A stretch of DNA of 64,000 nucleotides, from contig JAOAPN010000008.1 of assembly GCA_025462885.1 (NCBI GenBank), positions 1 through 64,000 on the forward strand. Reading direction: 5' to 3'. A program made the translations under genes and the position numbers. The notes beneath the pieces are model-generated. The model made no database searches and was not told the DNA's origin. It saw only the letters and a program-made list of their open reading frames with translations. How positions within the stretch are numbered: position 1 is the first letter of the stretch; each line of letters begins with the position of its first letter. Shown here in pieces: positions 9,071 to 17,677 of this stretch. This stretch comes from Acidobacteriaceae bacterium. Its GTDB lineage: Bacteria; Acidobacteriota; Terriglobia; Terriglobales; Acidobacteriaceae.

Positions 9071-10603
9071 TTAAGCGGAGGAGGCCTGGGTATCGAGCTG
9101 CTTCGAGCCGCGCCACATGCGCCATCCCTTGACGACGTCGTTGCGGAACACCAGCAGCACGCAGATGGCATAGACCGGCAGCGTTATCAGGATCTGGCTA
9201 AAGAAGACCAGTATGGATCCGGCATGCCAGTGCCTGTCAGCGTAGGCACATGCGAACCCATAGGGAATTGCGCAGAGCGTAATCTTCATCCAGCCGTCCC
9301 AGATATACGTGCGAATCGGTACGCCTAACTCGCGCTGTACAAACCGTGGCCAGAAGATGAGGTGAACCAGGACGGTCGCAATCGCCGTTCCCCACGCCAC
9401 GCCATACAGCCCGATCGCCTTCACCATCAGGACGCTCAGGCCGAGATTCAAACCAGCCTCGATGATGGCCCATCGTGCCATCGCCTTATGTTTCTCGACG
9501 CCGAACGCGATTTGTCCGGCCGTCGTGTTCGCGATTCCGAAGAACTGGCTGATCATCAAAATTCGCAGGACGTTTCCGGAGATTTCGCTGTACTGAGGCC
9601 CCATCCAGAGGCCGATGAACGTCTTGCCGCGAAACAGCAGCGCCAGGCTGATTGGCAACGCAAGCGCCAATGTTGCCTGCGTTCCTCTCACGAGCAGTCG
9701 TTGCAGTTGGCCGGATTTCCCCGAGGCTTCCATGCCGCTTGCCATGGGAATAAATGTCGTCGCCATGGCCGACACGATCTGTCGCGAGTACGCCACCAGG
9801 CTTCCGCCGATCGAGTAAAACGCGACCACCCCCACGGACAAGAACGCGCCTACGACCATGTTGTCCGTATTGAAGACGACCTGCACCGCGATCACAATGA
9901 TGAACGTGGTCATGCTGTAGGACCAGATCTTTTTGAGGGTCTCAAAGTCCGGCTTGCCCAGTCGCACTCTGCAGGCGGGGTAGATCTTCATCGCGCTGAT
10001 CCACGTAGTCAGGCCGGTCGCAAAGACGATTGCAAATTCCCAGTACGCCAACGTTACGAGACCATGGCCACTGCGCAGGATAAGGATAACGCCGCCCGCT
10101 CGTGCCAGTGTCTGCGCGACGGAGACGCCGCTCAACACGTCGAAGCGATGGACCGCTCCAAGCACCGCTCCGTACACGCCGGTGACCAGCGTAATCGCTA
10201 CGCCGAGCGCGCAAAACAGCACGGTGATCTGTGCCGCCCGCGCCAGTTCAGCCGGCACCTTGAACAGGTGCGGGAACACCACCGCCAGCAGCATACTCAG
10301 AATCACTGCTCCAGCCGCAATCAGCAGGCGGAACCACAATGCCGCGCCAATCGCCTTCTGCGCCTCTTCGATGTCTCCTTGCGCATCGGCCTTCGACACG
10401 TACCGAATGACCGCGCTACGAAGCCCCAGATCCAGAAGGTTCAGGTACGCCACCGTCGAAACGGCCAGGATCCAGACGCCATAGGCGGTCGCTCCCAGGT
10501 GGTGAATCACCACCGGGGTCAGGAAGAACGGCACCAGCATGCCGACTCCCATGGAGAGCCAGTTCATTACGACGTTAAACGCAAATCTCTTTGTGGTGGC
10601 CAT
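9071..10603 (-). CDS. Wzx-type polysaccharide flippase
   Basis: The product has 510 residues from ATG 10603 (M-A-T-T-K-R); the frame continues to 10642 but the extra 13 residues look non-coding. It is an integral membrane protein with about 12 to 14 hydrophobic segments and the N-terminal block FLTPVVIHHLGATAYGVW, which is typical of the polysaccharide biosynthesis (MATE/MOP) superfamily. It should flip undecaprenyl-linked oligosaccharide units to the periplasm. This implies Wzx/Wzy-type assembly, yet no Wzy polymerase or Wzc/Wza export genes are present in the window. They are probably upstream of base 1. Confidence 0.88.
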   Translation of the reverse strand: MATTKRFAFNVVMNWLSMGVGMLVPFFLTPVVIHHLGATAYGVWILAVSTVAYLNLLDLGLRSAVIRYVSKADAQGDIEEAQKAIGAALWFRLLIAAGAVILSMLLAVVFPHLFKVPAELARAAQITVLFCALGVAITLVTGVYGAVLGAVHRFDVLSGVSVAQTLARAGGVILILRSGHGLVTLAYWEFAIVFATGLTTWISAMKIYPACRVRLGKPDFETLKKIWSYSMTTFIIVIAVQVVFNTDNMVVGAFLSVGVVAFYSIGGSLVAYSRQIVSAMATTFIPMASGMEASGKSGQLQRLLVRGTQATLALALPISLALLFRGKTFIGLWMGPQYSEISGNVLRILMISQFFGIANTTAGQIAFGVEKHKAMARWAIIEAGLNLGLSVLMVKAIGLYGVAWGTAIATVLVHLIFWPRFVQRELGVPIRTYIWDGWMKITLCAIPYGFACAYADRHWHAGSILVFFSQILITLPVYAICVLLVFRNDVVKGWRMWRGSKQLDTQASSA

Positions 10604-10948
10604 TGGTCTAGCGGATACCTTTTCACGCAGGAGAAGACCCACGTAACATCATCGAAGCGGATCTCTCGTTGCTGTTCTCTTGGCGAAGCCGCCTCTTGGA
10701 ATTCTCAGAGATCGTCGGGCGCGAAGCGGCGTGCAACGGGGTCGTCCTGCAGGCTTCAGTGTACCAAGCGAGCTTGGCGAGGTCGCGCAACGAAAGATGT
10801 AGATATCGGCCTCCCTTATTAAGTTTCTGCCGATGCCCGGCTGCGGTAGCATCATTTAACCTGCCTCAAAGCCCTTTCCAGGAATCTGTTTGCGATCAAC
10901 ACCCCATCACGCCAATCCTTTCACCCAAAAACGCGTCGGGGCGTCACG
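10604..10948. other. Intergenic region between divergent flippase and GT4 genes
   Basis: These 345 bp carry the promoters of two divergent genes. I found no convincing -24/-12 element (the nearest GG-GC spacing is wrong by one base), no hairpin and no RNA gene. Confidence 0.4.
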
Positions 10949-12124
10949 ATGAGCAAGATCGTCTGCCTGCACCCTGGAACCTCCGCCCCTGTGGCGCTGG
11001 ATGACTCTGCCCGCCCCCACGTACTTCTTGTAGTGGACGTGTTCCCCAGGGCGCTCGGCGGGGGAGAACGCATCGTTCTCAAGCTCGCCTCGTTGCTGCC
11101 CCGGTACGGCTACCGTGTCTCGATCCTCACCTTCGCGGTTCATCCGCAAAGCCCGGCGCTCAACGCTCCTCCTTGCCCTGTCTACCTGCTTCCCATCACG
11201 AACACCTACGACCTGACCGCTGTAAAGGCCGCCTTTCGCCTTAGGCATTTTATCCGGCAGCAGAACGTCCGCATCGTTCAGACCTTCTTTGAAAGCTCAG
11301 ACATCTGGGCTGGATTTGTAACCCGATCGATGACCCGTGCGAAGCTCATCTGGAGCCGTCGCGACATGGGCATCCTGCGCACCCGGAAACACCACATCGC
11401 CTATCGCCTGATGCGCCGCCTGCCGCACGCCGTCTTCGCTGTATCGAATCTTGTCCGCCAGCACGGAATCGAGGTCGACGGCATACCCCCAGCCCGGGTG
11501 CAGACGGTCTACAACGGCCTCAACCTCGCGGACTGGCTCGCCTCCACGGAAAGGCCTGTCGAGCCTTCCCCGAATCCTCTCATCACCACGGCCGGAAATA
11601 TTCGCCCAGTAAAGGGCCACGACGTCTTTATCCGAGCCGCAGCCCTGGTCATCGAGCAGTTCCCGAACGCCGTCTTCAGCATTGCCGGGGAGGTCCTCGA
11701 GCCCGCATTTTTCGAAGAGCTTCAAGCCCTCGTTCGCGAGCTTAAACTCTCACAGCACTTCACCTTTTCGGGCGGCGTCACCAACCTCCGCGACTACCTG
11801 GCCACTGCTGATATCTTCGTGCTGCCCTCGCGCAGCGAAGGCTTCTCCAACTCCATCATCGAAGCCATGGCCGCCGGCCTGCCGGTCGTAGCGACCAGCG
11901 TCGGAGGCAACGCCGAGGCCGTCCAGGATGGCGCCAGCGGATACATCGTCCCTCCCGAAGATCCCGCGGCTCTCGCCGCCGCAATTCTGAAGCTGCTCGC
12001 GAATCACGATCAGGCGCGTGCCATGGGACAGGCCGGGAAGCGCATCGCGGCCGAAAAATTCACCAACGAGGCTATGATGGCGGTTACGACCAACGCCTAC
12101 GCCAGACTCCTCAAAGCCAGGTAA
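10949..12124 (+). CDS. Family 4 (group 1) glycosyltransferase
   Basis: The product has 391 residues. The N-terminal domain contains LLVVDVFPRALGGGERIVLK, a glycine-rich acceptor-domain loop. The C-terminal domain contains TTAGNIRPVKGHDVFI and the catalytic SEGFSNSIIEAMAAGLPVV, followed by a GGNAEAV loop. It is a retaining GT-B enzyme, close in layout to the GT4 at 5746. It stands alone between the divergent flippase gene and a convergent dehydrogenase gene, ends at a strong terminator, and so is probably transcribed singly. The sugar it adds is unknown. Confidence 0.92.
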   Translation: MSKIVCLHPGTSAPVALDDSARPHVLLVVDVFPRALGGGERIVLKLASLLPRYGYRVSILTFAVHPQSPALNAPPCPVYLLPITNTYDLTAVKAAFRLRHFIRQQNVRIVQTFFESSDIWAGFVTRSMTRAKLIWSRRDMGILRTRKHHIAYRLMRRLPHAVFAVSNLVRQHGIEVDGIPPARVQTVYNGLNLADWLASTERPVEPSPNPLITTAGNIRPVKGHDVFIRAAALVIEQFPNAVFSIAGEVLEPAFFEELQALVRELKLSQHFTFSGGVTNLRDYLATADIFVLPSRSEGFSNSIIEAMAAGLPVVATSVGGNAEAVQDGASGYIVPPEDPAALAAAILKLLANHDQARAMGQAGKRIAAEKFTNEAMMAVTTNAYARLLKAR

Positions 12125-12137
12125 CACCACGCAAACA

Positions 12138-12172
12138 AAAGAGGCAGAAGCGATGTTCGCTCCTGCCTCTTT
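12138..12172. terminator. Bidirectional terminator
   Basis: AAAGAGGCAG at 12138-12147 pairs with CTGCCTCTTT at 12163-12172, with further pairing inside. It lies between convergent genes, the GT4 and the UDP-sugar dehydrogenase, and has A and T runs on its two sides. Confidence 0.85.
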
Positions 12173-12190
12173 ATTCGACTCAGACTCTAT

Positions 12191-13570
12191 TTAGCAGCGA
12201 ACGATCTTCGGAGAATCGATCCCCTTGGTCGCATTGCGCGAGTCCACGACCAGCTTGCTCTGGGCGACGATTGCCTTGTAATCGTAGTCGGTGTGATCCG
12301 TCACGATCAGTACGCAGTCGTACTGGTCCAGGTTATCGAGCGGCGTACAGGTCATGTTCAGGTTGTAGTGGCGACCGCGGCCCACGGTGGGGAAGTAGGG
12401 GTCATTGTACAGCACCTCGGCGCCCTCTTCGCGCAGCAGCTCGATGATCGTCAACGAAGGAGACTCGCGCAGATCGTCGATGTCCTTCTTGTACGCCATG
12501 CCCAGCATCAGGATCTTGGAGCCGTTGACGGACTTCTTGTGCTGGTTCAATCCCTTGACGACATACTGGACGACGTGTGCGGGCATCGCCTCGTTCACTT
12601 CTCCGGCAAGCTCGATAAAGCGCGTGTTGAAGTCGTACTCCTTTGCCTTCCAACTCAGGTAGAACGGATCGATCGGGATGCAGTGGCCGCCCAGACCAGG
12701 GCCCGGATAGAACGGGTGGAATCCGAACGGCTTCGTTGACGCCGCATCGATGACCTCCCAGATATCCACGCCCATCTTCAGGCTCAACACCTTCAACTCA
12801 TTGACCAGTGCGATGTTCACGCAGCGGTAGATGTTTTCGAGCAGCTTCGTCATCTCGGCGACGCGCGTTGAAGACACACGAACGGAACGCGTAAAGATGC
12901 CTTCGTACAGGACTGCGGCGAGTTCGGTCGCAATCTCTTCATGTCCGCCCACAACCTTGGGAATATCGTGCCGCGCGGTCGTCGTATTGCCCGGATCTTC
13001 GCGCTCCGGCGAGAAGGCAACGTAGAACACGCCGCTTTCTGCGGTCGCACCCTTGCTCTGCACCTTGAGGCCCTGCGTGTTCTCCTTCTCCAGGATCGGA
13101 ATCATCAACTCTTCCGTCGTTCCCGGATAGGTGGTGCTCTCAAGAATAATGACCTGTCCTTCGCGGATCCACGGAGCCGCGGCGCGCGTGGTGTTCTCCA
13201 CGTAGCTCAGGTCGGGTTCACGGTGTTCGGTCAGCGGCGTCGGAACGCACAGGATGATCGCATCCATGTCCGACAGCTTCGAGAACTCCGTGGTCGCCTG
13301 TAGGCCCTGCTTGCGGGCCGTCTCGATCTCCGTATGTTCGATGCGGAAGATGTAGGAGCGTCCCGCCTCCAGGTCCGTAACCTTCTTGACGTCGATATCG
13401 AAGCCCGTAACTTTGAAGCCCGCTTCACACAGCAGCAAGGAAAGGGGAAGGCCGACATATCCGAGCCCGATCACGCCGATATTAGCGGTACGGGAGGACA
13501 GGCGCTCATAGCGCTCCTGGGCAATCTTCGGAAGCGTGACGAGAGAGGGAGTGGACGTTGCGGTAGACAT
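12191..13570 (-). CDS. UDP-N-acetylhexosamine 6-dehydrogenase (WbpA/TviB type)
   Basis: The product has 459 residues, the usual length for UDP-sugar dehydrogenases. The NAD-binding motif is GVIGLGYVGLPLS near residue 32. The catalytic cysteine is in GPGLGGHCIPIDPFYLSWKA near residue 290, a form typical of the UDP-HexNAc (WbpA/TviB/WecC) branch rather than UDP-glucose dehydrogenases. The C-terminal UDP-binding domain has GMAYKKDIDDLRESPS. It oxidises C6 of UDP-GlcNAc, UDP-GalNAc or UDP-ManNAc to the uronic acid. It is divergent from the epimerase at 13906, and together they could make UDP-GalNAcA, as TviB and TviC do for Vi antigen. The exact substrate is inferred. Confidence 0.9.
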   Translation of the reverse strand: MSTATSTPSLVTLPKIAQERYERLSSRTANIGVIGLGYVGLPLSLLLCEAGFKVTGFDIDVKKVTDLEAGRSYIFRIEHTEIETARKQGLQATTEFSKLSDMDAIILCVPTPLTEHREPDLSYVENTTRAAAPWIREGQVIILESTTYPGTTEELMIPILEKENTQGLKVQSKGATAESGVFYVAFSPEREDPGNTTTARHDIPKVVGGHEEIATELAAVLYEGIFTRSVRVSSTRVAEMTKLLENIYRCVNIALVNELKVLSLKMGVDIWEVIDAASTKPFGFHPFYPGPGLGGHCIPIDPFYLSWKAKEYDFNTRFIELAGEVNEAMPAHVVQYVVKGLNQHKKSVNGSKILMLGMAYKKDIDDLRESPSLTIIELLREEGAEVLYNDPYFPTVGRGRHYNLNMTCTPLDNLDQYDCVLIVTDHTDYDYKAIVAQSKLVVDSRNATKGIDSPKIVRC

Positions 13571-13905
13571 ATGCCTCGATTATCGCATTGGATACGTGCC
13601 TTGCACCTCCTCAAACTTCCCACAAATGTTGCAGGCGAGATGACTCATTTCGAGCATCGCACTCCGCCACTCCGGAATGCACTAAATGTAAGAATCGTCT
13701 GATAGCGACCGGCCTCGCCAGGCGAAATATCCCGCATCCCGCATCCTTTGCCTCCAAAGTTGCATTGGCGTTCCCGCTCCCGATGTCATACAAAGGATGT
13801 GGCTATCTTCCGCATCCGACGTCCATGTTCATCGATTCGGGAAGGGAAGCAAATCGTTCTTGAAATTCTGCAGGCGCCTTATCGCGAACCTGCACGGAGG
13901 TAGGT
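13571..13905. other. Intergenic region between divergent sugar-nucleotide genes
   Basis: These 335 bp separate the dehydrogenase and epimerase genes. Short open frames here lack ribosome sites and recognisable content. An AGGTAGGT-like site precedes the epimerase ATG. I see no hairpin or sigma-54 element. Confidence 0.4.
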
Positions 13906-14871
13906 ATGGCACGTTATCTCATCACGGGAATCGCCGGCTTCATCGGCTCCTCGCTGGCCCACGCGCTCGTCGAACAGGGCCATCAGGTCCAGGGAGTCGA
14001 TAATCTCTCTACTGGAAACCTTGAAAACCTCGCCGACATCCGCGACAAGGTCTCCTTTCAGAAGATGGACATTCAGGATGTTCAGGGCATGAAGGAAGCC
14101 TGCCAGGGAGTCGACATCATTCTCCACCAGGCGGCTCTCGCGTCCGTTCCCCGCTCGGTCAAGGATCCCCTCACCTCGCACGAGTCCAACATCAACGGTA
14201 CCCTCAATACCCTGATCGCAGCGCGTGATGCCGGCGTCAAGCGTATCGTCTACGCCGCATCCTCCTCAGCCTACGGCGATCAACCCACCCAGCCCAAGCA
14301 CGAAGAGATGCAGCCCATGCCGCTCTCGCCTTACGCCGTCCAGAAGCTGACCTGCGAGTACTACATCCAGTCCTTCTACCGCGCCTATGGCCTCGAAGGC
14401 GTCTGCCTCCGCTACTTCAATATCTTTGGCCCCCGCCAGGCGGCGGATTCGCCTTACTCCGGCGTCATCGCTCAGTTCACCTACAAGATGATGGCCGGCC
14501 AGACTCCCACCATCTTCGGCGACGGACTTACCAGCCGCGACTTTACCTACATCGACAACGCCGTCAGCGCCAACCTGTTGGCCGCCGTCGCTCCCAGCGA
14601 AGTAGCCACCGGCCAGGTCTTCAACATCGGTACGGGCAATAGCCACACCCTCAACGAGGTCTACGACACCATCGCGGAGCAGTTGGGCTTTACCGAAAAG
14701 CCAATCTACGGCGCTCCCCGGGCCGGCGATATTCAGCACTCCCTCGCCAGGATCGACAAGGCCCGTAAGGGCATCGGTTATGAGCCCAAGGCTCACTTCC
14801 ACGAAGGGCTTCGCAAGACAGTGGCCTGGTATCTGGAAGAGAAGGCAAAGCTTCAACCCGCAACTGTTTAG
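13906..14871 (+). CDS. UDP-N-acetylglucosamine C4-epimerase-like SDR enzyme (WbpP/TviC type)
   Basis: The product has 321 residues in the extended short-chain dehydrogenase family. The NAD-binding motif TGIAGFIGSSLAH is at residue 7. The catalytic Ser is in ASSSAYGD, the Tyr-Lys pair in YAVQKLTCEYY, and an RYFNIFGPRQ block follows. These are hallmarks of nucleotide-sugar 4-epimerases of the WbpP/TviC/GalE group. It should interconvert UDP-GlcNAc and UDP-GalNAc, or their uronic acids. The stop codon is inside the left arm of a nested-palindrome repeat. The divergent neighbour is a UDP-HexNAc dehydrogenase, which supports a joint role in supplying an acidic amino sugar. Confidence 0.88.
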   Translation: MARYLITGIAGFIGSSLAHALVEQGHQVQGVDNLSTGNLENLADIRDKVSFQKMDIQDVQGMKEACQGVDIILHQAALASVPRSVKDPLTSHESNINGTLNTLIAARDAGVKRIVYAASSSAYGDQPTQPKHEEMQPMPLSPYAVQKLTCEYYIQSFYRAYGLEGVCLRYFNIFGPRQAADSPYSGVIAQFTYKMMAGQTPTIFGDGLTSRDFTYIDNAVSANLLAAVAPSEVATGQVFNIGTGNSHTLNEVYDTIAEQLGFTEKPIYGAPRAGDIQHSLARIDKARKGIGYEPKAHFHEGLRKTVAWYLEEKAKLQPATV

Positions 14872-14984
14872 AGCATTTCTCCTGTTACTGTCCACTGGGC
14901 AAACTTTGCGAGTGCCGTTTTTCTTGGGAAAAAACGGCACTCAGATCTAGGGTTTCGGTTTACACCCACAGGAGAAATGCTCTA
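14869..14984. repeat. Nested-palindrome repeat element, copy 1
   Basis: The outer arms TAGAGCATTTCTCCTGT (14869-14885) and ACAGGAGAAATGCTCTA (14968-14984) are perfect 17-bp inverted repeats. Inside are perfect 13-bp arms, GAGTGCCGTTTTT (14910-14922) and AAAAACGGCACTC (14930-14942). The left outer arm includes the epimerase stop codon. Two diverged copies lie near 20.7 and 20.9 kb. The element has no coding capacity and resembles a miniature palindromic (REP/MITE-like) element. Confidence 0.8.
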
Positions 14985-15047
14985 GCTCCTGGTTCCTTAT
15001 GATCGATGCATGATCTTCGCAGAACGCGCTACTACAAAAAGGTAAGA

Positions 15048-15078
15048 AAAGGGCCGCCAGCATAAGCTGGCGGCCTTT
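15048..15078. terminator. Bidirectional terminator
   Basis: GGGCCGCCAG (15051-15060) pairs with CTGGCGGCCT (15067-15076) around a 6-base loop. It lies between the convergent epimerase and PEP-CTERM genes, with A-rich sequence on the left and TTT on the right. Confidence 0.8.
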
Positions 15079-15141
15079 CAAAGTTGCTGTGGACTCAAAT
15101 CGCTTTCCTCCCGAGAGAGTGCTTTGAATCCACAGTGGAGA

Positions 15142-15822
15142 CTACGAACGCATCCGGCGGAAAAGTGCACCAGCGGAACCGACGAGGCCTGTGCCGAGCA
15201 TCAGAAGTGTGCTGGGTTCAGGAACCGGGTTGACGGCACCGACGAAGTTGAGGCCGGTCGCGTCGTCGTTGCTCTGGTGAACGTCAAAGTACAGCACATT
15301 CGTGCCGTTGATCAGACCCGTCAATGCAACGAGGGTCGGCGTCAGGCAGTTGGGGGTCGCATCCTGGCAGGTTGCATTCGGACCACCGGCAGGTGCCATG
15401 ATCAGAACGCCGTTCAGGTAGATGCTGGTGGTGTCGTCCGCGAGCACGCTGATAAAGCCGCTGTCGAGAGCAGCATTGGTCAGGGTGAACGTCGTGTAGT
15501 AGCCATACCACGCGTTCGGAGCAACAACGTTGAGGCAGCAGCCGGTGTTGGCTTCGAAGGAAACCCACTCGGAGCTACCCTGAGCAGCATGCCAGGGAGC
15601 ATTGTCGGTCACTTTGAAGCTTGCAGTCGTGCCGGCAGGCACGGTTGCGGAGCCAGGCTGAGCGGTTGCCGTCGCCGGACCCGAGTAGACGACGGCCGTG
15701 TTAGCGTAGCCGCCGGGGTTTACGCCACTGTAGCTGCCGAGGGTGATGGTGTCAGCAGACGCGACAGCAGCTGAAGCTACCAATACCGCTGCCAAAGCAG
15801 AGAGTTTAAAGAAATTCTTCAT
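15142..15822 (-). CDS. PEP-CTERM sorting domain protein
   Basis: The product has 226 residues from ATG 15822, which has an excellent AGGAGGACCT ribosome site; the frame runs 27 codons further but without signal-peptide logic. Residues 1 to about 24 are a Sec signal peptide (MKNFFKLSALAAVLVASAAV). The C-terminus has VPEPSTLLMLGTGLVGSAGA followed by the basic tail FRRMRS, the classical PEP-CTERM signal for exosortase processing. The body is rich in Gly, Thr and Val with a beta-sandwich-like pattern. It is probably exported and processed, then released into or anchored in the exopolysaccharide matrix. A sigma-54 promoter is visible upstream. Confidence 0.9.
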   Translation of the reverse strand: MKNFFKLSALAAVLVASAAVASADTITLGSYSGVNPGGYANTAVVYSGPATATAQPGSATVPAGTTASFKVTDNAPWHAAQGSSEWVSFEANTGCCLNVVAPNAWYGYYTTFTLTNAALDSGFISVLADDTTSIYLNGVLIMAPAGGPNATCQDATPNCLTPTLVALTGLINGTNVLYFDVHQSNDDATGLNFVGAVNPVPEPSTLLMLGTGLVGSAGALFRRMRS

Positions 15823-15906
15823 AGAGGTCCTCCTTGAATTATCCGCTTGGAGCGGGGCCCAAATTAAAGCAATTTTTTGTTTCAGAACATATCTTCGAAG
15901 CAAGGA

Positions 15907-15922
15907 AGCAAGATTTTGGCCA
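15907..15922 (-). promoter_or_regulatory. Sigma-54 (-24/-12) promoter of the PEP-CTERM gene
   Basis: Read on the minus strand the sequence is TGGCCAAAATCTTGCT, with GG and GC separated by exactly ten bases. The consensus is TGGCAC-N5-TTGC(A/T). It lies about 85 bp upstream of the ATG at 15822, leaving room for a leader. Confidence 0.65.
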
Positions 15923-16558
15923 ACAACAGCTTCAATCTCTTTGCTGCAGAACCAGGTGGTTATGGAATGTCAACTTGCAGACGATCCGGTTCCTGCAATT
16001 CAATCTCCAAACACAAACCTTTTGAAATGAATACGCCGTTTTTCAGGAGAGAGCGAAAACGCAAAACACTGCACGTCGAAGGGAAATCAATCCTGACTGT
16101 GGAATTGGGATTAAGCTCTACACCATCCACAACAAGACCGCCCTGAAGCGAGGCCGAAATGCTCTATTGAAGTCTTGAGCACGACTCCCATCGTTCCGAC
16201 ACTGTCTCTTGCATATCGAGGGCCAAACCTAAAAAAGCGGCTATCAACGACTTAGACGCGGATATTGCATTCACTGTGCAGCGTTTTGCGGGGCAAGTGG
16301 TAATGGATGCCCAAGATGAGTGGCGCTCATGCAGGCATGCAGCGACTTCGCGCTATTCTTTGTGAGTCGGTCAAGATCCGCTTCAATACTTCCTGGGCCC
16401 GCTTCTTCGACCTCGCCGAGTAAGCGTTCCATTGCATCTAAACATTGAAACGACAGAAAGTTAGCTAACGCACCTCGGTTCCTCACCGTCCCACAGATTC
16501 ATTCGTTGTGAGACACCCTCCTTCCCAGACACCCAACCATAAAGGGCAAATCTCAAGC
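15923..16558. other. Long intergenic region before the type III PKS cluster
   Basis: About 640 bp separate the PEP-CTERM promoter from the polyketide synthase gene. The stretch is AT-richer than its surroundings. A 71-codon open frame on the minus strand (16271-16486) has no recognisable domain or clear ribosome site, so I do not call it a gene. The promoter of the biosynthetic cluster must lie at the right end. No hairpin or RNA gene was seen. Confidence 0.4.
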
Positions 16559-17623
16559 ATGCGTATCTCTTCCGTTGGCACGGCCTACCCTCCCCATCGT
16601 TATTCGCAGTCCGAGATCTCCCAGGCACTTGTAGAACGTTGGCAGGGAAAACTTGAAGAACCCCGCCTCCTCACCCGTCTTCACGCCAATTGTGGCGTCG
16701 AGTTTCGCAATCTAGTGCTCCCCCTGGAGGCTTATCCTGGTCTCGTAGGCTTTGGCCAGACCAACTCCGCGTGGATCACGGCAGCCGTCGAACTGGGCGA
16801 AATCGCCGTCACCCGTGCCCTGGAACGTGCGGGAATCACCGCCGCCGACGTCTCCGCGATCTTCTTTGCTTCCGTCACCGGCATTGCCAGCCCCACGATT
16901 GACGCCCGGCTGATCAACCGTATGCCCTTTCCTGTCAACGTTAAGCGCACTCCGATTTTCGGCCTTGGGTGCGTCGCCGGAGCTGCCGGAGTAGCCCGCG
17001 CTGCCGACTACGTTCGCGCATTCCCTAAAGAGGTAGCTCTCCTGCTCTCCGTTGAAATCTGCTCGCTCACCTGGCAGGACGACGACCAGTCCATCGCTAA
17101 CCTCATCTCTACCGGACTTTTCGCCGATGGAGCCGCGGCTGTCGTCGTTGCTGGAGCCGAGAGCAAAATCGCCGCCCCTGCCGCTCCCAGCCCGCGGATT
17201 CTGGCTACCCGTTCCACCTTCTACCGCCACACCCAGCACATCATGGGCTGGGATATCGCCGACACCGGCTTCAAGATCGTCCTCTCCCCGGACGTTCCCA
17301 AGGTCGTCACCGAGCACTTTCTGGGCGACGTTCAGGGCTTTCTCGCCGATAACAACCTCACCCAGGCCGATATCTCCAGCTATATCTTCCACTCGGGCGG
17401 CCCCAAGGTTCTCGAAGCGATGGAAAACTCCCTCAGCCTGCCCCCTGGGGCGCTGGCTCCTTCCTGGAAGTCCCTTCGCGAAGTCGGCAATCTTTCCGCA
17501 GCGTCGGTCCTGGCTGTTCTGGAAGATTTCCTCACCCTGCACCCCGGCGCTCCTGGCACCTACAGCATTCTTGCCGCGATGGGACCCGCTTTCTGCTCCG
17601 AACTCGTCTTATTAAAGTGGTAA
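16559..17623 (+). CDS. Type III polyketide synthase (chalcone/stilbene synthase family)
   Basis: The product has 354 residues from ATG 16559; a GTG at 16508 would add 17 residues without merit. The full catalytic triad is visible: Cys138 in FGLGCVAGAAGVARAADY, His278 in FHSGGPKVLEAME, and Asn311 in VGNLSAASVL. It is a homodimeric ketosynthase that extends an acyl starter with malonyl-CoA and cyclises the product; bacterial relatives make alkylresorcinols or alkylpyrones. The next genes encode an FAD enzyme, an ACP and a KAS II on the same strand. An ACP beside a type III enzyme hints at an ACP-bound starter, which is an inference. The product is unknown. Confidence 0.92.
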   Translation: MRISSVGTAYPPHRYSQSEISQALVERWQGKLEEPRLLTRLHANCGVEFRNLVLPLEAYPGLVGFGQTNSAWITAAVELGEIAVTRALERAGITAADVSAIFFASVTGIASPTIDARLINRMPFPVNVKRTPIFGLGCVAGAAGVARAADYVRAFPKEVALLLSVEICSLTWQDDDQSIANLISTGLFADGAAAVVVAGAESKIAAPAAPSPRILATRSTFYRHTQHIMGWDIADTGFKIVLSPDVPKVVTEHFLGDVQGFLADNNLTQADISSYIFHSGGPKVLEAMENSLSLPPGALAPSWKSLREVGNLSAASVLAVLEDFLTLHPGAPGTYSILAAMGPAFCSELVLLKW

Positions 17624-17677
17624 AAAAATAGCACAAGAGGAAAGTCTTTCCTCCCCAGGGGGATCAGGGAACGCCGA

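Noticed and set aside
10770..10800. Sigma-54 element before the GT4 gene (TTGGCGAGGTCGCGCAAC)
   Set aside because: GG to GC spacing is nine bases, not ten, so it does not meet the requirement.
9362..10822. 486-codon open frame on the plus strand
   Set aside because: It lies antisense to the flippase gene, has Gln/His/Arg-rich low-complexity content and no ribosome site.
16271..16486. 71-codon open frame on the minus strand between PEP-CTERM and PKS genes
   Set aside because: It could encode a small helical protein, but no clear ribosome site, homology signal or operon partner supports it.
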